Source: Treponema sp. (GTDB taxonomy: Bacteria > Spirochaetota > Spirochaetia > Treponematales > Treponemataceae). From it: a stretch of 64,000 bases of DNA. How positions within the stretch are numbered: position 1 is the first letter of the stretch; every line of letters starts with the position of its first letter. The position numbers and the translations under genes were made by a program. The notes under the pieces are model-generated. The model did not search any database and was not told where the DNA came from. It worked only from the letters and a program-made list of their open reading frames with translations. Shown here piece after piece: positions 56,050 through 63,851 of the stretch. Location: positions 363,629-427,628 of the forward strand of contig JAGBGX010000009.1 of assembly GCA_017935745.1 (NCBI GenBank), given 5' to 3'.

Positions 56050-57204
56050 ATATGTGCTGTACCGCGTGTTTTCGTTTTTGCTTGCGTCCAGGCTGTTGCT
56101 CCAGTTGTAGTCATATCCGATGTTTATCATAAAATGTCCGAATGTGATGTCAAGTCCTGCTCCGGCTTTAAAGACAACCTTGTCATCGGTTCTTGCAGAA
56201 ATTCCTGTTGAAGCATACGGCCGCAGATAGCTGCCAAGGTTCAGGTTTGCGCCGAACAGTCCGCCGAATGAATACACCGAGTTTCTGTTTATCGAGCCAA
56301 GGTCGAATCCGATGGAAATTCCGGCAAAAAGAAATTTTCCCAGCCCGAATGTGAGGTTTCCATATACGTTGTCAAGCGTGAACGTGGAAAACTGAACATC
56401 TGAAAATCCAAAGTGCTCCCGCTCTGTGTCGGTGCTTATGTAGAATGCCCGGCGTCCTTTCTGCTCGCTCTGATTTTTCTTTTTTCCTGCTTTTTCAGAT
56501 GAAGCGTCTTTCGCCTCGTTCTTTAAAAGCTGCCTGATTCTCGCGGAATTCTGCCCGATCTGCTTTTCTGTCCTGAATTCTGGTTCATCAGAAAACTGGA
56601 AAAAATCCTTGAAGTCAGTTTCATCAATGAAAAGAATTTCCCTCGGGCGGCGCGCAATTTTGTAGATTTTCAGGGACAGCGGATCAAAGCGGTATTCGGA
56701 AGGATTGTTCCAGTGTGTTATTTTAAACGTCAGCTCGGCATAAAAAACAGTTTCCCCGGAGCGAAGCCTGTTTTCGTATTCGTTTACGTAGTATTCATAG
56801 TCGCGCCGCTGGTATTCTGTCATGTCCTGCTCGGCAACATATTTTTTTTCCAGCACTGTTGAATACAAGAGGTCAACGCTTCTTTCGTATAAGTATTTTT
56901 TTCCGAAGAAAAGTCCGCTGATTTCCACCGGCCACTTTGTTTCAACGAGGCTGTAATTTCCTACGGAAAAATTCATTCCGCCGTCCAGAGAAGAAACAGT
57001 ATATTCATCGCTTTCAAGAACTTCATACAGAAGGTTCAGGGCTTCAAACTCTTCATCAGAAAAAAGCCGGTTTTCCTGAGAATGCAGAATGGAGCTTTTG
57101 AAAGATTCGATTGTCTGAATTCTTTCTTCTGCGTCTTTTGCTGTTGCCGCAAAAAGCATGCCGGAGACAAAAATATACAGAAGGAACAGGACTTTTTTTT
57201 TCAC
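56023..57204 (-). CDS. Exported beta-barrel-like protein, function unknown
   Basis: This 393-aa protein has a signal peptide when read from the GTG at 57204 (MKKKVLFLLYIFVSGMLFAATA). The middle has charged helical parts (about 215-255, with KKKNQSEQKGRR). The C-terminal 130 residues alternate polar and hydrophobic residues, with GNLTFGLGKFLFAGISIGFDLGS and end in IGLTW, so a small outer-membrane barrel is plausible. An in-frame ATG at 57237 is less likely. AAGG lies 7 nt before the GTG. It converges on and overlaps nth by 27 bp. Confidence 0.75.
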   Translation of the reverse strand: MKKKVLFLLYIFVSGMLFAATAKDAEERIQTIESFKSSILHSQENRLFSDEEFEALNLLYEVLESDEYTVSSLDGGMNFSVGNYSLVETKWPVEISGLFFGKKYLYERSVDLLYSTVLEKKYVAEQDMTEYQRRDYEYYVNEYENRLRSGETVFYAELTFKITHWNNPSEYRFDPLSLKIYKIARRPREILFIDETDFKDFFQFSDEPEFRTEKQIGQNSARIRQLLKNEAKDASSEKAGKKKNQSEQKGRRAFYISTDTEREHFGFSDVQFSTFTLDNVYGNLTFGLGKFLFAGISIGFDLGSINRNSVYSFGGLFGANLNLGSYLRPYASTGISARTDDKVVFKAGAGLDITFGHFMINIGYDYNWSNSLDASKNENTRYSTYSAGIGLTW

Positions 57205-57230
57205 TGCAATGCCTTTTTTATCATAGTATA

Positions 57231-57259
57231 TTTTCATTTGCCTATAAATCAGTTATACT
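57231..57259 (+). promoter_or_regulatory. Promoter giving a leaderless glmS mRNA
   Basis: TTTTCA (57231-57236) and TATACT (57254-57259) are 17 bp apart. Transcription is expected at 57266-57267, the A of the glmS ATG, and there is no Shine-Dalgarno sequence. Confidence 0.7.
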
Positions 57260-57266
57260 AAAAAAC

Positions 57267-59108
57267 ATGTGTGGAATAGTAGGTTACATCGGATGCAGGA
57301 ATGCGACTCCGGTTCTTGTTGACGCTTTAAAAAAGCTTGAGTACCGCGGATATGACAGTGCCGGCATAGCGGTTTTTACCGGGCAGGACATTCTTGTCAG
57401 AAAAGTCAAGGGCGCCCTTAAGATTCTGGAGGAGCGCATTGCAAAGGAAACGATAGAAGGCTCCCTCGGAATCGGCCATACACGGTGGGCGACTCACGGA
57501 GAGCCGAGCGATGTCAATGCCCATCCGCACTTGAATGAAGCCGGAACAATTGCCGTGGTGCATAATGGAATTATAGAAAACTATACGAGCCTCAAGGCGT
57601 GGCTCCAGAGCGAAGGAGTTGTCTTTAAAAGCGAAACAGACAGCGAAGTTGTCGCTCATCTTATAAACTATTACTACGAAGAGTCGCTTGATATTGCCGA
57701 AGCTGTGCGGAAAGCCATGTTCCGCCTTGAAGGAAGCTATGCGCTTGGCGTGATTTGCAAGGACTTCCCGGACAGATGTGTTGCCGCCCGCAAGGAAAGC
57801 CCGCTGATTGTCGGGCTTGGTGAAAATGAGAATTTCATTGCCAGTGATGTTCCGGCAGTTCTTGAGCATACGAGAAATGTGTACTTCCTTGAGCAGAATG
57901 AGATGGCTGTCCTGTACCGTGATCATGTGGATCTTTTTGATGAAAACGGAACAAAAATCATCAAGAAGCCGTACCATGTTGAATGGGATATTTCTTCAGC
58001 TGAAAAAAACGGCTGGGAGCATTTTATGCTGAAGGAAATCCATGAGCAGCCGAAAGCCCTCACAGACACTATGCGGCCGCGGCTTGTCTTTACGGACGGA
58101 ATTCCAACGGACATCAGCTTTGAGGAAATCAATTTTGGCACTGAATGGAAGGAAGCGAAGCGCATCGTGATTACTGCGTGCGGCACGGCATATCACGCGG
58201 GGCTGGTTGCAAAATATGCATTTGAAAAGCTTGCGCGCATTCCTGTTGTTGTTGATATTGCCAGCGAGTTCCGCTATAGGGATCCGCTTTTGAGCAAGGA
58301 TGATATTTTTATTGTGATAAGCCAGTCAGGGGAAACTGCTGATACTCTGGCTGCGCTGCGGCTTGCCAGGCAAAAGGGAATCCATGTCATTGCGATTACA
58401 AACTGCGTCGGCTCTACAGTAAGCCGGGAAGCTGATGACGTTGTCTATACGTGGGCCGGCCCGGAAATTGCCGTTGCTTCTACAAAGGCCTATACAACGC
58501 AGCTCATGTGCCTGTATCTGCTTGCGTTAAAACTTGCCTTTGTAAAGGGAACAGTTTCTTCTTCCGAATATGCGCAGCTGCTGTGCGGACTGAATTCTGT
58601 ACCTGAAAAAGCTGCGCAGATTCTAAAGGACATAGCGCCGATTCAGCGGTTCGTTTCAAAAAACTATAACAAGGAAAAAGTGTTTTTTATCGGACGCCAG
58701 TTTGACAGCGCGACGAGCTTTGAGTGTGCGCTCAAGCTCAAGGAAGTGAGCTATATGCACAGCGAGGCGTTTGCTGCCGGAGAGCTTAAGCACGGCCCGA
58801 TTGCCCTTATAGACAGGAATACGCTTGTCGTTTCCATTGCGACAGTTCCGCAGCTGTACGAAAAGCTTGCAAGCAACATAGTCGAAGTCAAGACCCGCGG
58901 TGCGGCGACTTTTGTAATTACGCAGGATTCCTCCGGGTTCTTTTCTTCTTCAGCTGATGAAATTGCCGGAATTCCTGCCGTGGAAAGCATTTTTGAGCCG
59001 ATGCTCTCAGTCATTCCGGCGCAGCTTTTTGCGTACTATTGCGCAGTTCACCGCGGAATTGATCCTGACAAGCCGCGCAATCTTGCAAAGTCCGTGACCG
59101 TGGAATAA
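57267..59108 (+). CDS. glmS: Glucosamine-6-phosphate synthase
   Basis: GlmS (613 aa) makes glucosamine-6-phosphate from fructose-6-phosphate and glutamine, the first step to UDP-GlcNAc. Cys2 in MCGIVGYIG is the glutaminase nucleophile and must become N-terminal, which fixes the ATG at 57267 even though the frame is open to 57111. The glutaminase domain spans about 2-235, and two SIS sugar-binding domains follow (about 290-420 with ITACGTAYHAG, and 460-600). The C-terminus ends KPRNLAKSVTVE. There is no ribosome-binding site; it may be leaderless. No glmS ribozyme is seen. Confidence 0.97.
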   Translation: MCGIVGYIGCRNATPVLVDALKKLEYRGYDSAGIAVFTGQDILVRKVKGALKILEERIAKETIEGSLGIGHTRWATHGEPSDVNAHPHLNEAGTIAVVHNGIIENYTSLKAWLQSEGVVFKSETDSEVVAHLINYYYEESLDIAEAVRKAMFRLEGSYALGVICKDFPDRCVAARKESPLIVGLGENENFIASDVPAVLEHTRNVYFLEQNEMAVLYRDHVDLFDENGTKIIKKPYHVEWDISSAEKNGWEHFMLKEIHEQPKALTDTMRPRLVFTDGIPTDISFEEINFGTEWKEAKRIVITACGTAYHAGLVAKYAFEKLARIPVVVDIASEFRYRDPLLSKDDIFIVISQSGETADTLAALRLARQKGIHVIAITNCVGSTVSREADDVVYTWAGPEIAVASTKAYTTQLMCLYLLALKLAFVKGTVSSSEYAQLLCGLNSVPEKAAQILKDIAPIQRFVSKNYNKEKVFFIGRQFDSATSFECALKLKEVSYMHSEAFAAGELKHGPIALIDRNTLVVSIATVPQLYEKLASNIVEVKTRGAATFVITQDSSGFFSSSADEIAGIPAVESIFEPMLSVIPAQLFAYYCAVHRGIDPDKPRNLAKSVTVE

Positions 59109-59927
59109 TTACTGGTGAAAGTCCTGCACAATGCTGACAGCTGATTTTATTGTGCAGCTCGGCAGGATTTTCGCCGCAAGAGTCACGGCCCTGTCCACAA
59201 TTGCCTGGCAGTCTGCCACGCCTTGCAGTGTGATGACGCTTCCGCTTTCATCAATGACAGAACGCAGGAAGTTGATATTCAGCTTGTATTCAAACAGAAG
59301 CTTGTTTGTCAGATCCTGCGCTTTCATCAGGTTCAGAATCCGCTGCTTTTCAACCGCTTCCTTTTCTGGCGGAACTGATTTTGCCAGGCATTCCAGTATT
59401 TTTACAATTTCCTGTGCTGAAATGGAGCCGGTATTTATGGTAAGCAGATAGTGGCTTGGATCTTCATTGTCAACATTGAAAAAGCTTTTGTGAAATCCGC
59501 GCCTGTTTGCCTGGCTTTCGTCAATTCTCGCTTTCGCCTGTTTTTCCGTCCAGCCGAATTCTTCCTGAAGCCGCCTGATTCTTACCTGCTCCTTTGCGAC
59601 AAACCGCAGGGAAACAAGGTTCGGTATGTCTTCCAGAATGACAAAAGCTCCGCGCCCGATTAAAATGCAGTTTCCTTTGCTTGCCGCCTCGAGAACCGCA
59701 TACTGCAAATAGTTCAGATATTCATCGCGCCCTTTTGCCAGGCTTGCAAAAAAGCCGGGCTTCTTTTCGTCGTATTTGTCCAGCTTGTCCTTTGGAAATC
59801 CCAGCTCTACAATTCTTTCTTCAATCTGCTTCCGTGTGAAGAACGTGTATCCGAGTTTTTTTGCTGCCTGCTCAGCCAGCTCGTCTCCAAGGGCTGCGAC
59901 CTGCCGTGAAATTGCTATTATTGCCAT
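59109..59927 (-). CDS. Cytidylate-kinase-like protein with degenerate P-loop and C-terminal BON-like domain
   Basis: This 272-aa protein resembles the cytidylate-kinase-like family (AIIAISRQ start, then LLIGRGA-like ILIGRGAFVIL near 90 and RFVAKEQVRIRRLQEEFG). The nucleotide-binding loop, usually GSGG, reads VAALGDEL here, so ATP binding may be lost. Residues 200-272 look like a BON-type domain (GSVITLQGVADCQAIVDRAV). The ATG at 59927 follows GGGAGG; the frame upstream to 59993 lies in the hairpin element. It may be a regulatory protein. Confidence 0.75.
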   Translation of the reverse strand: MAIIAISRQVAALGDELAEQAAKKLGYTFFTRKQIEERIVELGFPKDKLDKYDEKKPGFFASLAKGRDEYLNYLQYAVLEAASKGNCILIGRGAFVILEDIPNLVSLRFVAKEQVRIRRLQEEFGWTEKQAKARIDESQANRRGFHKSFFNVDNEDPSHYLLTINTGSISAQEIVKILECLAKSVPPEKEAVEKQRILNLMKAQDLTNKLLFEYKLNINFLRSVIDESGSVITLQGVADCQAIVDRAVTLAAKILPSCTIKSAVSIVQDFHQ

Positions 59928-59955
59928 AAGAAGCCTCCCATAAAAAAACAATAAA

Positions 59956-60018
59956 AAAGTTTGCAACGCAAACTTTAGTAAGGTAAAAGCCACGCTATTT
60001 TAGTGGCTTTACCTTACT
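59956..60018 (-). repeat. Two-hairpin dispersed element, copy 2
   Basis: On the minus strand hairpin A has arms AGTAAGGTAAAGCCAC (60003-60018) and GTGGCTTTTACCTTACT (59977-59993) with one bulged base and loop TAAAATAGC; hairpin B has AAAGTTTGC/GCAAACTTT (59956-59976) and loop GTT, then T-rich sequence. Loops are nearly those of copy 1 (28968-29034) while both stems differ by compensating changes. It lies in the leader of the kinase-like gene, ending 15-30 nt before GGGAGG, as in livF. Confidence 0.75.
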
Positions 60019-60084
60019 CTCCTGTAAAAACGTTGTCCGCTGCTTTTCATCTACATTATAAATCAAAAAAAGCAAAAACACAAA

Positions 60085-60113
60085 TTGAAAAACTTTCAGA
60101 ATGCATTTACTAT
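60085..60113 (+). promoter_or_regulatory. Promoter giving a leaderless Nudix mRNA
   Basis: TTGAAA (60085-60090) and TACTAT (60108-60113) are 17 bp apart. Seven bases after the -10 is 60120, the A of the Nudix ATG. No Shine-Dalgarno sequence is present. Confidence 0.7.
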
Positions 60114-60119
60114 AGCTTT

Positions 60120-60668
60120 ATGGAAGCAGAAGATAAAAAACTGATTTGGAATGAAACAGGCAGAAAGGAGCTTTTGAAGACTCCCGTTTTTACCGTGACA
60201 GAACGGTACAGCAGGAGTCCTTTCGGGCAGAACGGAACCTACATAGTGAATGAAGCCCGGGACTGGGTGATTGTTGTTCCTGTATGCGGGGACAATTTCC
60301 TGATGGTCAGGCAGTGGCGGCATGGCGAAAAAGCTTTAAGCATGGAATTTCCCGGCGGAGTGATTGATGATGGAGAAGAGCCTGCGGCTGCGGCCCGGCG
60401 CGAGCTTTTGGAAGAAACCGGTGCTTCCGCAGAAAAAATGAACAGGCTTGGCGTCTTGAATCCCAATCCTGCGCTGTTTGCAAATCATGTTCATGTTTTT
60501 CTGGCGGAAAATCTTTCTTTTTCGGGAAAGCAGAGCCTTGATTCTGATGAATATGTGCAGTATGTGGAAATTAACCGGCGGGAAGTTATAAAAAAACTGG
60601 GCAGCCCTGAATACCCTCATGCTCTGATGGCTTCAGCAGCTGCCCTGTATATGGCGCGGAATTTTTAG
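60120..60668 (+). CDS. Nudix hydrolase (ADP-ribose pyrophosphatase-like)
   Basis: This 182-aa protein has a complete Nudix box near residues 80-102: G-x5-E-x7-RELLEETGA, which binds the metal for cleaving nucleoside diphosphates linked to another moiety. The domain before it (VPVCGDNFLMVRQWRHG) fits ADP-ribose pyrophosphatases. The ATG at 60120 fits the promoter; the frame is open to 60003 but that part covers the hairpin element. The exact substrate is not determined. Confidence 0.9.
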   Translation: MEAEDKKLIWNETGRKELLKTPVFTVTERYSRSPFGQNGTYIVNEARDWVIVVPVCGDNFLMVRQWRHGEKALSMEFPGGVIDDGEEPAAAARRELLEETGASAEKMNRLGVLNPNPALFANHVHVFLAENLSFSGKQSLDSDEYVQYVEINRREVIKKLGSPEYPHALMASAAALYMARNF

Positions 60669-61357
60669 CGCTTTTTGTACGTGTCGTATGTTTTGTCCGG
60701 GCTGTATACTCCGTCGCGCTGCTCTCCGCTCAGAGAAGGAATTTCAAGCCTTGTTCCGATTTCTATAAGATCCGGGTTGTCCGGCTCAGGAAGAAGGTTC
60801 TTGTTTGCTTCATAGAGCTTTTTCCATAAGTGCGGATCGTTGTAGACATAAGAGCGTCCTGAAATATTCCAGAAGCAGTCGCGCGCTGATTTCCAGGAAC
60901 GGACAACGTAGTACTGCGGCAGAGAGCCGCTTCCGTACAGCTCATCTACGGTCTCAATAGCCTGCCGTGCGTATTCTGAAGCTGCGTCCCAGTCTTCCTG
61001 TGCGAATGCTTCTTCTGCGCGGGCAATTGAATTCGCAGCTGACTCGTATTCGGCGGGATGAGACTCCTTTCCTCCGTTTTTTTCCATATAGCTCAGCTTG
61101 TTTTTTGCCAGCGCGATGTTTCTTTCTGCGCTTTCCCGGACAAGTGTGTGCTGTATGTACTCATCGGACAGCTGCGCGTTTTCCTTTGCCTTTATGGCAT
61201 ATTCTTCCGCAAGCTCGTACTTTCCTGCGTCAAGCGCGCGCTCTGCTTTCTGTGTGTATTCCTTTGCGAGCCGCTGATAAGTGTTGTTTGTGTAGCTGGC
61301 GGCAAAAACGGAAAGCCCTAAAAGAGATGCTAATGCGCATGTGATAATCTTTTTCAT
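60665..61357 (-). CDS. LysM-domain exported protein (TmpB-like)
   Basis: This 230-aa protein has a signal peptide (MKKIITCALASLLGLSVFAA), two helical repeats rich in Ala and Glu (about 28-140), then a LysM-like domain near 152-212 (YYVVRSWKSARDCFWNISG, then NPDLIEIGTRLEIPS) that may bind peptidoglycan. It shares one base with the upstream lipoprotein gene (TAATG). The pair resembles the treponemal TmpA/TmpB arrangement; homology is from gene order and layout, not a search. Confidence 0.75.
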   Translation of the reverse strand: MKKIITCALASLLGLSVFAASYTNNTYQRLAKEYTQKAERALDAGKYELAEEYAIKAKENAQLSDEYIQHTLVRESAERNIALAKNKLSYMEKNGGKESHPAEYESAANSIARAEEAFAQEDWDAASEYARQAIETVDELYGSGSLPQYYVVRSWKSARDCFWNISGRSYVYNDPHLWKKLYEANKNLLPEPDNPDLIEIGTRLEIPSLSGEQRDGVYSPDKTYDTYKKR

Positions 61358-62316
61358 TAGTTAGCCTCCAGTATGGTTACATCGAGAATTTCATCCACTT
61401 CAACTTCTGCCGCTTCAGCATCTGCAAAATTGTCCGCTTCAAGGAGCGTTGTGCCTTCCGCTTCAATTCCTTCCACCGGCTCATTGCCCAGAGGCTTTTC
61501 CTTGTCTGCCCATTGCGCTGTGCTTTCGCTTTCTGAAACGCGCCGCTTGGCTTCGTCAATTGCTTCCTGCGCTTTCCGCCTTGCCTCGGAAACTTCAGAA
61601 TACAGAGCTGTGAACCCTTCCTTTGCCTTTGTATAGTTGTTCAAGGCTCCTTCCGGGTTTCCTGTCACGTAGTTCTGGTCTCCGGCCTTGAAATTTGAAA
61701 CATACTTGTCGTATTCGGCTTTCCGCGAAACAGCACACTTGATGCTGTCTGCCTGTCTCTTCGCCTTGAATGCTTCAGTGCGCTCCTCCTGGGAAAGCGA
61801 CTTGTATGCGGCAGTGAGCACTGCGCCAAGCTTTTCGTTTGCGGCAAGCGCCTTTTTGTTCCATTCAGGACCGTAATCCTCTGAATTTTGCAGCTCGTCC
61901 ATCAGGTCGGAGCCTTCCTTGTATGCCGCGCGATTATATGAAGAAAAATTCAGCTCATCAATCCGTGCTTTCTTTTCCGCAGCTTCAGCGTATGCCTTGA
62001 GCGCCTGATAGCGGCTGTCCAGTTCCCTGAGGCTTTCGGCCTGCTCGTCTTCGCTTTTTCCCGCTGATTCCTTTTTAAGGGCATTGTATGCTTCTTCTGC
62101 TGCCTTGAATGCCTGCGGGCTTGCGGTTTCTGCTCCCGCATCGATTGCGGCCTTCCGGGATTCTTCTACTTTTGACCAGAGCGCGCCCTGTGTTTCATCA
62201 ACAAGCTCTTCGCTGGTTTCTGCGCTGTCATCAGGTTCGGGAGTTGAACCGCAGGAAATCAGCACAAATGACATGGCGGCAAAAAGAGCGACCAATACGT
62301 TTCTACCTTTAATCAT
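61357..62316 (-). CDS. Helical lipoprotein (TmpA-like)
   Basis: This 319-aa protein has a lipobox LISC with Cys22, then an acidic linker and a largely helical, charged body (Ala, Glu, Lys, Arg) to the end. Blocks such as WSKVEESRKAAIDAGAE and AYNALKKES repeat the helical pattern. A C-terminal acidic tail follows. GGAGG lies 4 nt before the ATG at 62316; an ATG at 62319 is only 1 nt from it. It probably anchors in the inner or outer membrane. The TmpA name is tentative. Confidence 0.7.
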   Translation of the reverse strand: MIKGRNVLVALFAAMSFVLISCGSTPEPDDSAETSEELVDETQGALWSKVEESRKAAIDAGAETASPQAFKAAEEAYNALKKESAGKSEDEQAESLRELDSRYQALKAYAEAAEKKARIDELNFSSYNRAAYKEGSDLMDELQNSEDYGPEWNKKALAANEKLGAVLTAAYKSLSQEERTEAFKAKRQADSIKCAVSRKAEYDKYVSNFKAGDQNYVTGNPEGALNNYTKAKEGFTALYSEVSEARRKAQEAIDEAKRRVSESESTAQWADKEKPLGNEPVEGIEAEGTTLLEADNFADAEAAEVEVDEILDVTILEAN

Positions 62317-62380
62317 CATTCCTCCGTGAAAAAAGCATGATTTTTTGGAAATATAAAGCTTCCGCTGAAACTTTATGTTC

Positions 62381-62392
62381 TACTATATAGTA
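62381..62392. promoter_or_regulatory. Palindrome in divergent region
   Basis: TACTATATAGTA (62381-62392) is a perfect palindrome, followed by TATAAT (62391-62396) on the + strand and giving TATACT on the - strand. It may be part of divergent promoters or an operator. Confidence 0.3.
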
Positions 62393-62422
62393 TAATGCGT
62401 TCTTCGGCAATAAAAACTTTTG

Positions 62423-62451
62423 CTGACAAAAAAGCGCAAGTGGAGTACAAT
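62423..62451 (+). promoter_or_regulatory. Promoter for the PC4-like gene
   Basis: CTGACA (62423-62428) and TACAAT (62446-62451) are 17 bp apart; transcription would begin near 62458, about 105 nt before the ATG. Confidence 0.6.
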
Positions 62452-62562
62452 AAGAGCATTCCGGCAAGACGGAAGCTGTCCAGTTTTGCGGAACTGTAAC
62501 TTTCAAGCATGCTGCACGGTTTTTGTGCATATCTGCCTTAAAAAGGCGGAGCAGGAGGATGT

Positions 62563-62796
62563 ATGGCAGAAGGTTTTTCTCCGCCGGATATACAGAGGCG
62601 CATAGGAGTTGTTTCCGTTTCCAAAAGCGGCTGGAGCCTTGAGCTGAATTTTGTTTCGTGGGGAGAGCGGCCGCCTAAGTATGATATCCGTTCATGGGAT
62701 CCCGAGCATCAGAAAATGGGCAAGGGAGTGACTTTTACAAAAGAAGAGCTTTGCTCGCTCAGGGATATTCTTAACGGCATGGAAGAGCTGCGGTAA
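62563..62796 (+). CDS. PC4/YdbC-family single-stranded DNA-binding protein
   Basis: This 77-aa protein matches the YdbC/PC4 family: VSVSKSGWSLELNFVSWGE, then PPKYDIRSWDPEHQKMGKG and TFTKEELCSLRDIL. These small proteins bind single-stranded nucleic acid as dimers, and the eukaryotic relatives aid transcription. The role in bacteria is not settled. GGAGG (62553-62557) precedes the ATG. The next gene follows 18 bp after its stop. Confidence 0.88.
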   Translation: MAEGFSPPDIQRRIGVVSVSKSGWSLELNFVSWGERPPKYDIRSWDPEHQKMGKGVTFTKEELCSLRDILNGMEELR

Positions 62797-62814
62797 GCTG
62801 TTTTGGGAGGAAAA

Positions 62815-63537
62815 ATGAAAAAGCCTTTTTTGATTTTTGCAGGAGCAGTGATTGCTCTTTCGGCCTCGGCTTGGGCGCGCGCTCCGAGGCTCCGGGACAC
62901 AATTGAAATAGTGCGGCTTGGAGATTATGAGCCTGTCGAGCTTGGCTCCGGCACATTCAGGCTTAAGAATGTTTTTGCGAGCGAGCTTGCTGCCAAGGAC
63001 TTTTCAGTCATGCTTTATCCGAAAAACGGCACAGCTGGCATTCTGTACAAGCGGACTCCCAGCAAGGAGCGCCTTCTGCTTGACAAGGCAGCCCGCAGCG
63101 CAGTCATTTCCGCATACGAGTCATACCTGAAGGATTATGAAGAAAAAAAGCTTGACAGAAACCGGCGCAAATTCAAGGAAGAGTACGGTTATGCGCGGGC
63201 AAAAATCGAATGGGGGCCTTTTCAGTATTCCACCTATGCCGACCCGAAAATCAGCATGGGCTATATTTTTGTCGGAAAATCTCCGTACTTTTGCATTCGG
63301 ATTCCGTCAACAAAATCTCCCCAGGACAAAGGTGATGTTCCTGTTGAGTATGGCGGCCTGCTGCTTTACTTTACGCGGTCTCAGGCCAAGGATCTCGTTG
63401 ATGCGATTTCAGATGAAGAAATTCAGAAAGCTTTGAGCGCCCAGATTCTGTATGTCCCGGAGGATTCTTATGATGACGGAACTATGGACGATGCGGAAAA
63501 AGAAGAGCCTCCTGCTGATTATCAGGAAGCGGACTGA
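62815..63537 (+). CDS. Exported protein of unknown function
   Basis: I do not recognise this 240-aa protein. A signal peptide (MKKPFLIFAGAVIALSASAWA) is followed by a mainly beta body with SGTFRLKNVFASELAAKDFSVMLYP and a charged Lys/Arg helix, and a Glu/Asp-rich C-terminus. No repeats or cysteines suggest a fold. The ATG at 62815 follows GGGAGG; an upstream codon at 62803 overlaps it. It is cotranscribed with the PC4-like gene. Confidence 0.75.
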   Translation: MKKPFLIFAGAVIALSASAWARAPRLRDTIEIVRLGDYEPVELGSGTFRLKNVFASELAAKDFSVMLYPKNGTAGILYKRTPSKERLLLDKAARSAVISAYESYLKDYEEKKLDRNRRKFKEEYGYARAKIEWGPFQYSTYADPKISMGYIFVGKSPYFCIRIPSTKSPQDKGDVPVEYGGLLLYFTRSQAKDLVDAISDEEIQKALSAQILYVPEDSYDDGTMDDAEKEEPPADYQEAD

Positions 63538-63851
63538 GCAAAGTGTTTCGGGAACTGCGCTTTTTTCTGTAAATTCGTAAAAAAGCAAAAAATTAAAGAA
63601 TTTACTGTTGACAATATTTTTTCAGTACGATATATTCAATATCACGCTTTAACAATGAAAAGCGCAAATATGAACAAGCAAAGGCGCAAGCCTGATTAGC
63701 ATACCGTTGTTTGACAGCTTAAGGGAAGGAAAGAAGACAGCAGAGAGGGGTAAGAATGCCGCGGGGGAGGGCGGAGGACGCCTTTCCCCGCGGGCAGCGC
63801 AAGGAAGAAGAAGAGAGTCCGGCCGGGGGCTTCGGCCTCCGGCGGGAGCGT
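63538..63851 (+). other. rRNA promoter region and 16S leader
   Basis: No protein gene is supported. A strong promoter is at 63608-63636, and the leader of about 209 nt (from about 63643) has two strong hairpins: CCGCGGGG/CCCCGCGG (63759-63793) and GCCGGGGGC/GCCTCCGGC with a UUCG tetraloop (63822-63843). These may be processing or stability elements of pre-16S rRNA. Open frames over this GC-rich part are chance. Confidence 0.6.
63608..63636 (+). promoter_or_regulatory. rRNA operon promoter
   Basis: A perfect TTGACA (63608-63613) and TATATT (63631-63636) are 17 bp apart in an A/T-rich stretch. It is the best match to consensus in the window, as expected for rRNA. Confidence 0.85.

Noticed and set aside
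63711..63716. Second TTGACA in the 16S leader
   Set aside because: No -10 box at the right distance.
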